Shown here: one piece after another, positions 44,603 to 53,910 of the stretch | How the letters are laid out: every line of letters begins with the position of its first letter | Position numbering within the stretch: the stretch's first letter is position 1 | Notes under the pieces: model-generated | What the model was told of the DNA's origin: nothing | The model's database searches: none | What the model saw: only the letters and a program-made list of their open reading frames with translations | Origin: Glycomyces sp. TRM65418 | GTDB taxonomy: Bacteria; Actinomycetota; Actinomycetes; Mycobacteriales; Micromonosporaceae | DNA length: 64,000 nt | Reading direction: 5' to 3' | Assembly (NCBI RefSeq): GCF_019710475.1 | Contig: NZ_JAJFAX010000007.1 | Coordinates: forward strand, 1-64,000 | Translations under genes and position numbers: made by a program

Positions 44603-45850
44603 GTGACCCGACTCGCTGCCAGGCCCCCCATGGGCTGGAATTCATGGGATGTGTTCGGCACTTCGGTGACCGAGGCCGAGACGCGGGCGAACGCGGACTT
44701 CATCGCCGAGCACATGGCCGAATACGGCTGGGAGTACGTCGTCGTCGACATCCAGTGGTACGACCCCGCGGCCCGCGCGGGCGGCTACAACACCGGAGCC
44801 AAGCTGGCCCTCGACGAATACGGCCGGCCCCAACCGGCCCCGAACCGCTTCCCCTCCGCGGCGGGCGGCGCGGGCTTCAAGCCGCTGGCCGACTATGTGC
44901 ACTCCCTGGGCCTGAAGTTCGGCCTCCACATCCTTCGGGGCGTGCCGCGCCAAGCGGTCGCGGCGGACACCCCGATCCAGGGCAGCGAGTACTCGGCGGC
45001 ACAGATCCCCGACCGGGAGCGGCTCTCCTCGTGGATCGACGACAACTGGGGCATCGACCACTCCCACCCCGGCGGACAGGCCTACTACGACTCGCTCGTG
45101 CGCCAATTCGCCGAGTGGGGCGTGGACTACATCAAGGCCGACGACATGATCGCCCCGTATTGGGAGGACGAGGTCGAAGCGTTCTGGCATGCGGTCGAGC
45201 GCGTGGACCGCGACATCGTGCTCAGTCTCTCGCCCGGGATGAGCGTGTCGACGGAGCACGCCGAACATCTGCAACAGCACTCGCACATGTGGCGGATCTC
45301 GGCCGACCTTTGGGACCGGTGGCGCGACATCGACGTCCAGTTCGACCTGCTGCGCGACTGGGTCCCGTTCGGGGGCCCGGGACACTGGCCCGACGCCGAC
45401 ATGCTCCCACTGGGGCACATCGGCATCCGCGCAGAAGTCGGCGAGCCTCGGGAGAGCCTTCTGACGCCCGACGAGCAGCGCACGATGCTCACCTTGTGGT
45501 GCATCGCGAGGTCCCCGCTCATGGTCGGGGCCGATCTGCCCAGCTCGAGCACTGAAACGATCGAACTGCTCACCAACCCCGAAGTGCTGGCGGCCCAGCG
45601 TCATACCGCCGGAGCCCGGGAAGTCTGGCGCGAGGGTCGGCACGTGGCCTGGGCCTCGGAGGACGGCGCCTTCGCGGCGGTCTTCAATCGGAGCGCCGAG
45701 GCCGCCGAGCTGCGGCTGCCCTGGTCGGTGCTCGGTGTGGACCGGCCCGAGCGGCTTCGCGACTGCTGGGACCGCTCGGATGTCACGCCGGAGGATCTGC
45801 TTCGGGTGAAGCTTCAGCCGCACAGTTCGGCGCTGTTCCGTCTTTCCTGA
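44603..45850 (+). CDS. Glycoside hydrolase family 27-like alpha-galactosidase
   Basis: The GTG at 44603 is five bases from GAGGAGG. The 415-residue protein opens with RPPMGWNSWDVFG, the GH27 start, and has YVVVDIQWYDP, LKFGLHILRG and the nucleophile segment VDYIKADDM (Asp near 180). The C-terminal beta domain (WREGRHVAWASEDGAFAAVFN) is complete. It has no signal peptide, so it acts inside the cell, probably on alpha-galactosides or related glycosides; GH27 also includes isomaltodextranases. It is monocistronic. Confidence 0.9.
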   Translation: MTRLAARPPMGWNSWDVFGTSVTEAETRANADFIAEHMAEYGWEYVVVDIQWYDPAARAGGYNTGAKLALDEYGRPQPAPNRFPSAAGGAGFKPLADYVHSLGLKFGLHILRGVPRQAVAADTPIQGSEYSAAQIPDRERLSSWIDDNWGIDHSHPGGQAYYDSLVRQFAEWGVDYIKADDMIAPYWEDEVEAFWHAVERVDRDIVLSLSPGMSVSTEHAEHLQQHSHMWRISADLWDRWRDIDVQFDLLRDWVPFGGPGHWPDADMLPLGHIGIRAEVGEPRESLLTPDEQRTMLTLWCIARSPLMVGADLPSSSTETIELLTNPEVLAAQRHTAGAREVWREGRHVAWASEDGAFAAVFNRSAEAAELRLPWSVLGVDRPERLRDCWDRSDVTPEDLLRVKLQPHSSALFRLS

Positions 45851-45894
45851 GGGGGTACATGCCGAAAGCCGGCCGAGGGCCGGGATGCTGCGAT

Positions 45895-46261
45895 GCGGGC
45901 GGTCGGGCTGGTGTGCCCGACCGCCCGCGTGTTCCGCGGAAGGCATGGTCCTGCGGGGACCGCGCGCGGGCGGCTTCCCGCGCGCGGTCTCGGTATGGCG
46001 ACGTTCGCGAATCCCCTTCTGTCGCCGCCATCCCGCAGGGCCAGATGGCTTTTTTGTTTCAACCCTGACACGCTCTGCGATTGACCGGCAACAGCGAGTT
46101 TCTTCCTGTGGATAACTTTCTCCGCAGTGGAATCCATGCGGGGTGCAGCCTTGTGGACAGTGGAGGTGGGCGTGCCGACGGCGATGGTTCGGTGGCGCAT
46201 CTTTCAACCGTGTCACGGGTTGCAAGCGAGCGGCAACCTTAGGTTTTCCGCCTGTGGATAA
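45895..46261. repeat. Composite hairpin/DnaA-box element, copy B
   Basis: Same order as copy A: hairpin 1 of 14 bp (45895-45908 with 45915-45928, loop TGGTGT); outer stem GGTCCTGCGGG/CCCGCAGGGCC (45947-45957 with 46032-46042) enclosing a 13-bp hairpin (45958-45970 with 45977-45989); T6 at 46050-46055; then CCTGTGGATAACTTT starting at 46105, 49 bases after the T6 as in copy A. Further box-like sites lie at 46152-46160 and 46253-46261. It also sits between convergent genes (GH27 and VOC). The whole gap 45851-46288 contains no supported gene. Confidence 0.65.
46107..46115 (-). promoter_or_regulatory. DnaA-box-like sites (three)
   Basis: TTATCCACA on the minus strand at 46107-46115 and again at 46253-46261; a one-mismatch CTGTCCACA at 46152-46160. 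All three have the same orientation. Confidence 0.45.
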
Positions 46262-46288
46262 CCCTGGGGATTCGTTTGTTATTGCAGG

Positions 46289-46690
46289 TTATGACTCGGT
46301 TGCGGTCTTGGGGTCGACCATCCACTGGACGAGCTGGATGATGACGCCGTTGGGGTCGGCGGTCTGGAAGTAGCGCTCGCCCCATTCCTCGGTCTCGATC
46401 GGCGTGGTGATGGCGACGCCCTCCTCTTGGATGCGGGCGTATTCGGCGTCGATGTCGTCCACGACGAACACGAGCAGCAGGCCGTCGGCGTGCCCCTTCG
46501 CGCTCTCGGGCTTGAAGGTCGACAGGCCTGTCTTCAGGAAGATGACGTTGAAGCCGGCGTCAGGGCGGGAGAGCGAGACGAAGCCCTCCGCGGCCATGTC
46601 CTCCGCGAAGCCGTAGTGGCGCTTGAGGAATTCGGCCGAGGCGGTCGGTTCGGCGACGTTGAGCGAAACGGCGGACGAGGTAATGCGCAT
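46289..46690 (-). CDS. VOC (glyoxalase/bleomycin-resistance fold) protein
   Basis: The ATG at 46688-46690 has AAGGAG six bases upstream; 133 residues in two beta-alpha-beta-beta-beta halves (AVSLNVAEPTASAEFLKRHYG and LLLVFVVDDIDAEYARIQEEGV). Metal-ligand positions include the Glu of IQLVQ-type strand end (GVIIQLVQWM). It is divergent from a TetR regulator gene across a long inverted repeat, suggesting induction by a small molecule it binds or modifies. Confidence 0.85.
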   Translation of the reverse strand: MRITSSAVSLNVAEPTASAEFLKRHYGFAEDMAAEGFVSLSRPDAGFNVIFLKTGLSTFKPESAKGHADGLLLVFVVDDIDAEYARIQEEGVAITTPIETEEWGERYFQTADPNGVIIQLVQWMVDPKTATES

Positions 46691-46707
46691 GTGCGGCTCC
46701 TTATCTT

Positions 46708-46740
46708 CGTACGTTGTATATTGTACAAAGTACGTCGTAC
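46708..46740. promoter_or_regulatory. TetR-type operator in divergent promoter
   Basis: A 27-nt inverted repeat with 11-nt arms and one mismatch (46708-46718 with 46724-46734, centre TATTG) contains TTGTA/TACAA and CGTAC/GTACG; the adjoining GTACGTCGTAC (46730-46740) is a second palindrome. This is the likely binding site of the adjacent TetR protein. Confidence 0.75.
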
Positions 46741-46771
46741 GCCGTACAAGTCTGCGCGATAGGATTCCTCT

Positions 46772-47518
46772 GTGAGAGCCACCACCGAGTCCCCCAGACC
46801 GAATCTGCTCGAACTGCTCTGGAGGGCCACGCCCGAGACCAGCCGCGGCCCCCGCAAAGGCCTGACCGTGGACGAGGTGGTCGCCGCCGCCATCGCCCTC
46901 GCCGACGCCGAGGGCCTCGAAGCGGTCACCGTGCGCCGCCTCGCCCAAGAGCTCGGGAAGGCCCCCATGACGCTCTATACCTACGTGCCGGGCAAAGCCG
47001 AGCTCGTCTCGCTCATGCTCGACTCCCTGTTCGAGGGCATGGCGCGGACACCAGCGCAGGGCTCTTGGCGCGAGCGCCTGGCCACGGTCGCCCGTGACAA
47101 CTACACGCTCTACCGGGCCCACCCTTGGGCCGCTGCCGCATCGCCGAACCGGCCGCCGCTCGGGCCCGGGCAGTGCGCCAAGTACGAGCACGAGCTCCAG
47201 GCCCTCGAAGGACTCGGGCTGAGCGACGTGGAGATGGACGACGCCCTCACCTACCTGCTCGCCTTCGTGCGCACCGCCGCGCGGGACGCGGCCCAGTCCG
47301 ACGCCGAGCGCGAGACCAGCGGCATGAGCGACGAGGAGTGGTGGGAGACCAACGGGCCACTGCTCGCGAGGGTCCTCGACCCCGCGCGCTTCCCGACCGC
47401 CGTCCGCGTCGGCCAGGCCGCGGGGGAGGCGCACGACGCGGCCTACAACCCCGAGCACGCCTTCGTGTTCGGGCTCGAGCGAACCCTCGACGGCCTCAGC
47501 ACGCTCATCGAGCGCTGA
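46772..47518 (+). CDS. TetR-family repressor with TetR-type C-terminal domain
   Basis: The 248-residue protein has the N-terminal helix-turn-helix (VVAAAIALADAEGLEAVTVRRLAQELGKAPMTLYTYVPGKAEL) and a C-terminal TetR-like ligand domain (LYRAHPWAAAASPNRPPLGPGQ, FVFGLERTLDGLSTL). The longer-than-usual N-terminus has about 25 polar residues before the DNA-binding domain. Divergent from the VOC gene; the operator lies between. Confidence 0.9.
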   Translation: MRATTESPRPNLLELLWRATPETSRGPRKGLTVDEVVAAAIALADAEGLEAVTVRRLAQELGKAPMTLYTYVPGKAELVSLMLDSLFEGMARTPAQGSWRERLATVARDNYTLYRAHPWAAAASPNRPPLGPGQCAKYEHELQALEGLGLSDVEMDDALTYLLAFVRTAARDAAQSDAERETSGMSDEEWWETNGPLLARVLDPARFPTAVRVGQAAGEAHDAAYNPEHAFVFGLERTLDGLSTLIER

Positions 47519-47566
47519 CGCGGCGAAGGCGCGGTCGTCCACGATGGATGCCCGCGCCGTCCCGGC

Positions 47567-48150
47567 TCAGATCTGGAGCGACGGGTGCAGGCTGTCCGGC
47601 CTCCATTGGCGGCGGCCCGCCACCACCGGCGACGACGCCGCGAGCGTGCCGACCAGGGACGCGCCCAGGACGAGCAGTGCTCTGACCACGTGCGAGGCCT
47701 CCCCGCCGCTGATGGTCACCCGCAGTGTGTCGACGACGTAGCTCATCGGCAGCGGCGGAGGCAGCGCCTGGAAGAACTCCGGCGTCGTCTCCACCGGGTA
47801 GAGCCCGCCCGCGCTCGTCAGCTGCAGCATCAGCAGGACGGCGAGGAGCAGGCTCCCCGCGGTGCCGAACGCGAGCTTGAACAGGTGCGCCATCGCGAGA
47901 ACGTGAGGATCGCCAGGCCGACGGTCGCCAGCGCGTCCTCGGCGTCGAGGCCGACGCCGTCGGCGAGGTCGCCTGCGCCGGATTCGGCGGTGGCGGCGGC
48001 GACCTGGGTGGCGACGTCGGCGGCGCCGGTCTTGAGGTCGGTGAGGTCGCTGGAGGCCTGTTCGAGGGTGTCGGTGGCGGTGCCTTGGATGTCGCCGCCG
48101 GGTATTTCAGGCGATTGACCGGCCTGGTCGCTCCTGGGCACTCTCCTCAC
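47567..48150 (-). pseudogene. YhgE/Pip-family membrane protein remnant
   Basis: The last 108 codons in one frame (47567-47893) are the C-terminal end of a YhgE/Pip protein: LAFGTAGSLLLAVLLMLQLTSAGG, YPVETTPEFFQALPPPLPMSYVVD. Upstream, another frame (47830-48150) carries a piece of the Gly/Ala/Asp-rich extracytoplasmic helix region of the same family. The membrane helices normally between these parts and the true N-terminus are missing, so the gene is broken. TetR regulators commonly accompany intact yhgE genes. Confidence 0.7.
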
Positions 48151-48285
48151 AGGCCGATGCGTCCCGATTCGGGCGGTTACACGGGCAGATGACCGTCCAT
48201 ATATTACTTATGAGTAACTTATGATCGAGAAGCGGCGGCCACGCTGTGACCGGCGCGTCCCGCCCGCGGCCCTTACAGTTGAGGC

Positions 48286-50478
48286 ATGTCGGAAACGCAA
48301 CCTGCGAAACCCGCGGCTCCGCGCCGCGACCAACCGCGCACTCACCACGGCGACACCGTGAACGACCCGTACGCCTGGCTCAAGAATCCCGAGGACTCCG
48401 CCACCGTCGACTACCTCAAGGCCGAGAACGCCTACACCGAAGCGCGCACCGCCCATCTCGCCGGCCTGCGCAAGGCGATCTTCGGTGAGATCAAGGGACG
48501 CACCCAGGAGACCGACCTCTCCGTCCCCGTCCGCAAGCGCGGCTGGTGGTACTACGGCCGCACCGAGGAGGGGAAGCAGTACGGCATCCAGTGCCGCCTC
48601 AAGGCCGACGGCGACACGCCCCCCGAGATCGAGGCCGGGGTGGCCGTCGAGGGCGAGGAGATCCTGGTCGACGGCAACGAGCTCGCCGAGGGCCACGACT
48701 TCTTCTCCCTGGGCACCTGCGACGTCTCCCCCGACGGGAACCTGCTGGCCTATGCGGTGAACTACTCGGGCGACGAGCGCTTCACCCTGCGGTTCAAGGA
48801 CCTGCGCACCGGCGAGGACTTCCCCGACGACATCCCGAACGTCTTCTACGGCGGCGCGTGGTCGCGCGACGGCTCCGTCTTCTTCTACACCAAAGTGGAC
48901 GACGCCTGGCGTCCGTACCAGGTGTGGCGGCACGTCCTCGGCGAGCACGAGGACAAGGACGTCCTGGTCTACCAGGAGGACGACGAGCGGTTCTGGACCG
49001 GCATCGACCTGACCCGCTCCGAGCGCTACCTCTTCATCGTCTCCGGCTCCAAGATCACCACCGAGTACCGCTACCTCGACGCCGCCGACCCGCAGGGCGA
49101 GTTCACCGTCTTCGGCGAGGGCCGCGTCCAGGGCGTCGAGCTGAGCGTCGACCACCAGGGCGACCGGTTCTGGGTGCTCCACAACAAGGACGCCGAGAAC
49201 TTCACCCTCGGCTGGGCGCCCGTCGACGACACGACGCAGTTCAACGAGGTCATTCCCCACGACGAGGCGGTCCGCCTCGAATCCGCCGACGCCTTCGCCG
49301 ACCACGTGGTCGTCTCGATGCGCCGCGCCGGACTCTCGCAGGTGGCCATCCTTGAAGGCGGAGCCGGAAAGGATCGTGAGCGCAGTCTTGAAGGCGGAGC
49401 CGGAAAGGATCGTGAGCGCAGTCTTGAAGGCGGAGCCGGACAGGGCCCGGGGCACGAGTACGACGGGGCGCGCCTGACCGAGATCCAGTTCGACGAGCCG
49501 ATCTACGCCGTCGGCCTCGGAGAGAACGTCGACTACGACTCCCGGCAGATCCGCCTCGGCTACACCTCGCTCGTCACCCCGTCCTCGGTGTACGACTACG
49601 ACATCGACGACGCCGAGCTGCGCCTGCGCAAGCGCACGCCCGTCCTCGGCGACTTCGACCCGGCCGACTACGTGCAGTACCGCGAGTGGGCCACGGCCGC
49701 CGACGGCACGAAGGTGCCGATCTCGATCGTCGCGAAGGCCGGCGTCGCCCCGGACGGGACCGCGCCGTGCCTGCTGTACGGCTACGGCTCCTACGAGCAC
49801 TCGATCGACCCGTACTTCTCCATCGCCCGCCTGAGCCTGCTCGACCGCGGCGTGGTCTTCGCGATCGCGCACATCCGCGGCGGCGGCGAGATGGGCCGCC
49901 GGTGGTACGAGGAGGGCAAGCTGCTCCACAAGCGGAACACGTTCACCGACTTCGTGGACTGCGCCGACCACCTCGTCGAGGCGGGCTGGGCCGCGCCCGA
50001 CCGGATCGTCGCCCGCGGCGGCTCGGCCGGCGGCCTCCTCATGGGCGCCGTCGCGAACCTCGCTCCCGCGCGGTTCGCCGGCATCCTCGCCGACGTCCCG
50101 TTCGTGGACGCCCTCAACACGATCCTCGACCCCACGATGCCCCTCACGGTCATCGAATGGGAGGAGTGGGGCAACCCGCTCGAGTCGGCCGAGGTCTACG
50201 AGTACATGAAGTCGTACTCGCCCTACGAGAACGTCACCGGCGTGCGGTACCCGCCGATCCTGGCCGTGACCAGCCTCAACGACACCCGGGTGGGCTTCCA
50301 CGAGCCCGCCAAGTGGATCGCGAAGCTGCGCCACGAGAGCCCGGACTCGGACGTGTTGCTGAAGACCGAGATGGAAGCCGGCCACGGCGGCCGCTCCGGC
50401 CGCTACGACGCCTGGGAGGAAGAGGCCTTCAACCTCGCCTGGGTACTTGACAAGCTCGGTGCGGCCGAGGTCGCCTGA
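48286..50478 (+). CDS. Prolyl oligopeptidase-family serine peptidase (oligopeptidase B-like)
   Basis: The 730-residue protein has the S9A plan: a beta-propeller (residues about 70-420) and a catalytic domain with nucleophile in RGGSAGGLLMGA, Asp in SLNDTRVGFHEPAKW and His in EAGHGGRSGRYDAW. HIRGGGEMGRRWYEEGK and DFVDCADHLV match oligopeptidase B, which cuts after basic residues in short peptides. There is no signal peptide. Residues about 356-385, inside the propeller, are a 12-residue tandem repeat not expected in the family. Confidence 0.93.
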   Translation: MSETQPAKPAAPRRDQPRTHHGDTVNDPYAWLKNPEDSATVDYLKAENAYTEARTAHLAGLRKAIFGEIKGRTQETDLSVPVRKRGWWYYGRTEEGKQYGIQCRLKADGDTPPEIEAGVAVEGEEILVDGNELAEGHDFFSLGTCDVSPDGNLLAYAVNYSGDERFTLRFKDLRTGEDFPDDIPNVFYGGAWSRDGSVFFYTKVDDAWRPYQVWRHVLGEHEDKDVLVYQEDDERFWTGIDLTRSERYLFIVSGSKITTEYRYLDAADPQGEFTVFGEGRVQGVELSVDHQGDRFWVLHNKDAENFTLGWAPVDDTTQFNEVIPHDEAVRLESADAFADHVVVSMRRAGLSQVAILEGGAGKDRERSLEGGAGKDRERSLEGGAGQGPGHEYDGARLTEIQFDEPIYAVGLGENVDYDSRQIRLGYTSLVTPSSVYDYDIDDAELRLRKRTPVLGDFDPADYVQYREWATAADGTKVPISIVAKAGVAPDGTAPCLLYGYGSYEHSIDPYFSIARLSLLDRGVVFAIAHIRGGGEMGRRWYEEGKLLHKRNTFTDFVDCADHLVEAGWAAPDRIVARGGSAGGLLMGAVANLAPARFAGILADVPFVDALNTILDPTMPLTVIEWEEWGNPLESAEVYEYMKSYSPYENVTGVRYPPILAVTSLNDTRVGFHEPAKWIAKLRHESPDSDVLLKTEMEAGHGGRSGRYDAWEEEAFNLAWVLDKLGAAEVA
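49351..49440 (+). repeat. In-frame 36-nt tandem repeat in the oligopeptidase gene
   Basis: Two and a half identical 36-nt units (49351-49386, 49387-49422, then 18 nt to 49440), each encoding LEGGAGKDRERS. Codons such as TTG, GAA, AAA, GAT and CGT are unlike the rest of the gene. The unit has no stop in this frame. Confidence 0.85.
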
Positions 50479-50625
50479 GCGCCGCAGTTCGCTGCGGCTG
50501 CTCGAGCGCGGCAGCGCTGCCGTGAGCGCTTGCCGTGCCGCACTCGCGTCGGCCGCCTGAACAGTCGCCCGGCACGGCATGAGGCCCGGCCCCGCGGTCG
50601 TCCGCGGGGCCGGGCCTCCATTCGT

Positions 50626-50838
50626 CTACCGTGCGTCGAGTTCCTCGTCGTCGTCGAGCAGGACGATCTGATGCTGCTCCGCCGCGTCGGCGGGGTCGGC
50701 CTCGTCGGGGACCGCCCCCTCCTCCTCCGCGACCGGCGCCTCAGGGTCGTCGTCCCCGCCCGAAGGTTCAGAGGAGTCGACCAGATCGAACTCGGACAAC
50801 TCGTCGGACTGGTCCGCCCATTCCCGGTGATAGTTCAT
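50626..50838 (-). CDS. Small acidic protein
   Basis: From the ATG at 50836-50838 a 70-residue chain begins MNYHREWADQSDELSEFDLV, has DSSEPSGGDDDPEAP and ends in a run of Asp/Glu with LLDDDEELDAR. No family is recognised. Support comes from non-shadow composition at the start (Tyr, His, Trp, Phe) and position in a gap between oppositely oriented genes; a ribosome binding site is not evident and the mRNA could be leaderless. The longer frame that continues upstream of the ATG is a shadow of fba. Confidence 0.45.
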   Translation of the reverse strand: MNYHREWADQSDELSEFDLVDSSEPSGGDDDPEAPVAEEEGAVPDEADPADAAEQHQIVLLDDDEELDAR

Positions 50839-51024
50839 ATAACCCACGGTAGACGCGCCCGAGGCCGCTCGGCCAGTGAACCACCAGGTAGCCTGAGTCA
50901 TGCCTTCACACGCCCGTGGGCAATACTTCATCTCGACGCAATAGTTCGAGGCCATCAGACAGCGGCGTCTGAGTCCCGCCCCCGGTCGGGGAGCAATCAA
51001 CGACTTGTCTAAGGAGCTGGCAGC

Positions 51025-52047
<1,023 letters not shown>

Positions 52048-52065
52048 GCGACCGCCGCAAGGCGA

Positions 52066-52100
52066 GAAAGGGCCCGGCCGCTGTGCGGCGGGGCCCTTTC
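52066..52100 (+). terminator. fba terminator
   Basis: GAAAGGGCCC (52066-52075) pairs with GGGCCCTTTC (52091-52100) around an inner GCCGC/GCGGC stem. Confidence 0.8.
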
Positions 52101-52299
52101 GCGTGGCCGGGCAGGGCGGCGAAACGGTCCGGCTGCATCCATGGGACCGGCTCGTGGCCCGGGACCGGCGCCGGTGGGCGATCCGCGCCGCCGGCCATTG
52201 GGAGGAGGTCCCCCTCTGGACGTTCGCGAAGAGGACTGGACCGCGGTCGAGGCCGCCGTCGCGCGGCGCTGGCCGCCGCCAGCGCCGCGGTGCACGCGA
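52101..52299 (+). other. Possible gene remnant
   Basis: About 200 bases between two terminators. One frame encodes VRLHPWDRLVARDRRRWAI and GHWEEVPL; a neighbouring frame then gives EEDWTAVEAAVARRWPPP. Both look more protein-like than the usual shadows, suggesting a small frameshifted gene, but no family or ribosome binding site is seen. Confidence 0.2.
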
Positions 52300-52331
52300 A
52301 ACGGGCCCGGAGCGGCCGCTCCGGGCCCGTT
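52300..52331 (-). terminator. Terminator of GH13 gene
   Basis: A perfect 14-bp inverted repeat (52300-52313 with 52318-52331, loop GGCC) lies eleven bases beyond the minus-strand stop. Confidence 0.75.
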
Positions 52332-52342
52332 GCCGGGTCGGG

Positions 52343-53896
52343 TTACTTGGCGAACCAGGCGGTCGCGCCGCCCGGCAGGGCGCCGTTTTCGATCGGGGCG
52401 CTCGCGAGGAGGACCTCGCCGCCGTAGCCCTCGACCGGGACGGGCTCGTCGCCGAAGTTGGTGACGCACACCAGGGCGCCGTTGTCGAACGCGAACGCGT
52501 TCTCGCCCGGGTCGGCCAGCCACGTCAGCGCCGCCGCCTTCCGGGTCTTGCGGATCGCGATCGCGGCCCGGTAGAACTCCAGCGTGGAGCCCTCCACGCC
52601 GTCCTCGGCCTCGGCCGAGACCGCGGCCCAGTCGGCCGGCTGCGGCAGCCACGAGCCGTTCGCGCCGAACCCGAACGACGAGCCCTCCCGCGTCCACGGC
52701 AGCGGCACGCGACAGCCGTCGCGGCCGAGCTGCTCCCCGTTCGTGCGGAAGAACGTCGGGTCCTCCCGGACCTCCGCGGGCAGGTCCAGGACCTCGTTGA
52801 GCCCCAGCTCCTCACCCTGGTAGACGTACACGACGCCCGGCAGCGACAGCAGCAGCTGCGTCGCGGCCTTCGCCCGCGCCAGGCCCCGCTCGCCCCCGCC
52901 GTAGCGGGTCACGTGCCGCTGCACGTCGTGGTTCGACAGCACCCACGTGCACGGCGCGCCCACGCCCGCGTTGTTCGCGATCTCCGAGTCGATCGCCTTG
53001 CGGAAGTCCGCCGCCTGGAACGGCGCGAGCACCAGGTCGAAGTTGAACGCCTGGTGCAGCTCGTCGGGCCGCAGGTAGAGGGACCGGCGCTCGGCCGAAT
53101 CGGTCCACGCCTCGGCGACGAAGATCCGGTCGCCCTCGTACTCCTCGATGATCGGCCGCCACGCGCGGTAGATCTCGTGCACGCCGTCCTGGTCGAAGAA
53201 CGGCGCCTGCGTCGTGCCGATCATCTCGATCGTGCCGTCGCCGCCGGTGTCCGGCAGCCCCTCGGCCTTGACCATGCCGTGCGCGACGTCGATGCGGAAG
53301 CCGTCCACGCCCCGGTCGAGCCAGAACCGCAGGATCGACTCGAACTCCGCGTGCACCTCCGGGTTGTCCCAGTTCAGGTCCGGCTGCGAGGAGTCGAACA
53401 GGTGCAGGTACCACTGCCGGCCGTCGTCGGTCTTGGTCCACGCCGGGCCGCCGAAGATCGACTGCCAGTTGTTCGGCGGCGTGTCCGGCGCCGCCGGGTC
53501 CACGTCGCGGAAGTGGTAGCGCTCTCGTTCCGGCGCGCCGGGGTCCGCGGCCAGCGCGGCCTGGAACCAGGCGTGCTCGGAGGAGGTGTGGTTGGGCACG
53601 AGGTCCACGATGAGGCGGATGCCCGCGGCGTGCGCGGTCTCGAGCATCCGGTCGAAGTCGCCGAGGTCGCCGAAGCGCGGGTCGATCGCGCGGTAGTCGG
53701 CCACGTCGTAGCCCGCGTCCTTCTGCGGGGAGGCGTAGAACGGCGAGAGCCAGATGGCGTCCACACCCAGCTTCGCCAGGTAGGGGATGCGGGAGCGGAT
53801 GCCCTCCAGGTCGCCCATGCCGTCGCCGTTCGCGTCGGCGAAGGAACGCGGATACACCTGGTAGATGACCGCGTCGCGCCACCAGTGTTCACTCAT
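52343..53896 (-). CDS. GH13 alpha-glucosidase (oligo-1,6-glucosidase/maltase type)
   Basis: The 517-residue cytoplasmic enzyme has the GH13 conserved regions: VDLVPNHTS, GFRIDVAHG with nucleophile Asp, FVAEAW with acid/base Glu, and SNHDVQRH. WWRDAVIYQVYPRSFADANGDG is the typical start. It hydrolyses imported maltose or isomaltose/trehalose-type oligosaccharides to glucose. The lacI-type gene begins upstream on the same strand, fourteen bases away, and the importer genes are divergent. Confidence 0.94.
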   Translation of the reverse strand: MSEHWWRDAVIYQVYPRSFADANGDGMGDLEGIRSRIPYLAKLGVDAIWLSPFYASPQKDAGYDVADYRAIDPRFGDLGDFDRMLETAHAAGIRLIVDLVPNHTSSEHAWFQAALAADPGAPERERYHFRDVDPAAPDTPPNNWQSIFGGPAWTKTDDGRQWYLHLFDSSQPDLNWDNPEVHAEFESILRFWLDRGVDGFRIDVAHGMVKAEGLPDTGGDGTIEMIGTTQAPFFDQDGVHEIYRAWRPIIEEYEGDRIFVAEAWTDSAERRSLYLRPDELHQAFNFDLVLAPFQAADFRKAIDSEIANNAGVGAPCTWVLSNHDVQRHVTRYGGGERGLARAKAATQLLLSLPGVVYVYQGEELGLNEVLDLPAEVREDPTFFRTNGEQLGRDGCRVPLPWTREGSSFGFGANGSWLPQPADWAAVSAEAEDGVEGSTLEFYRAAIAIRKTRKAAALTWLADPGENAFAFDNGALVCVTNFGDEPVPVEGYGGEVLLASAPIENGALPGGATAWFAK

Positions 53897-53910
53897 CGGG
53901 GAGGTCCCTT

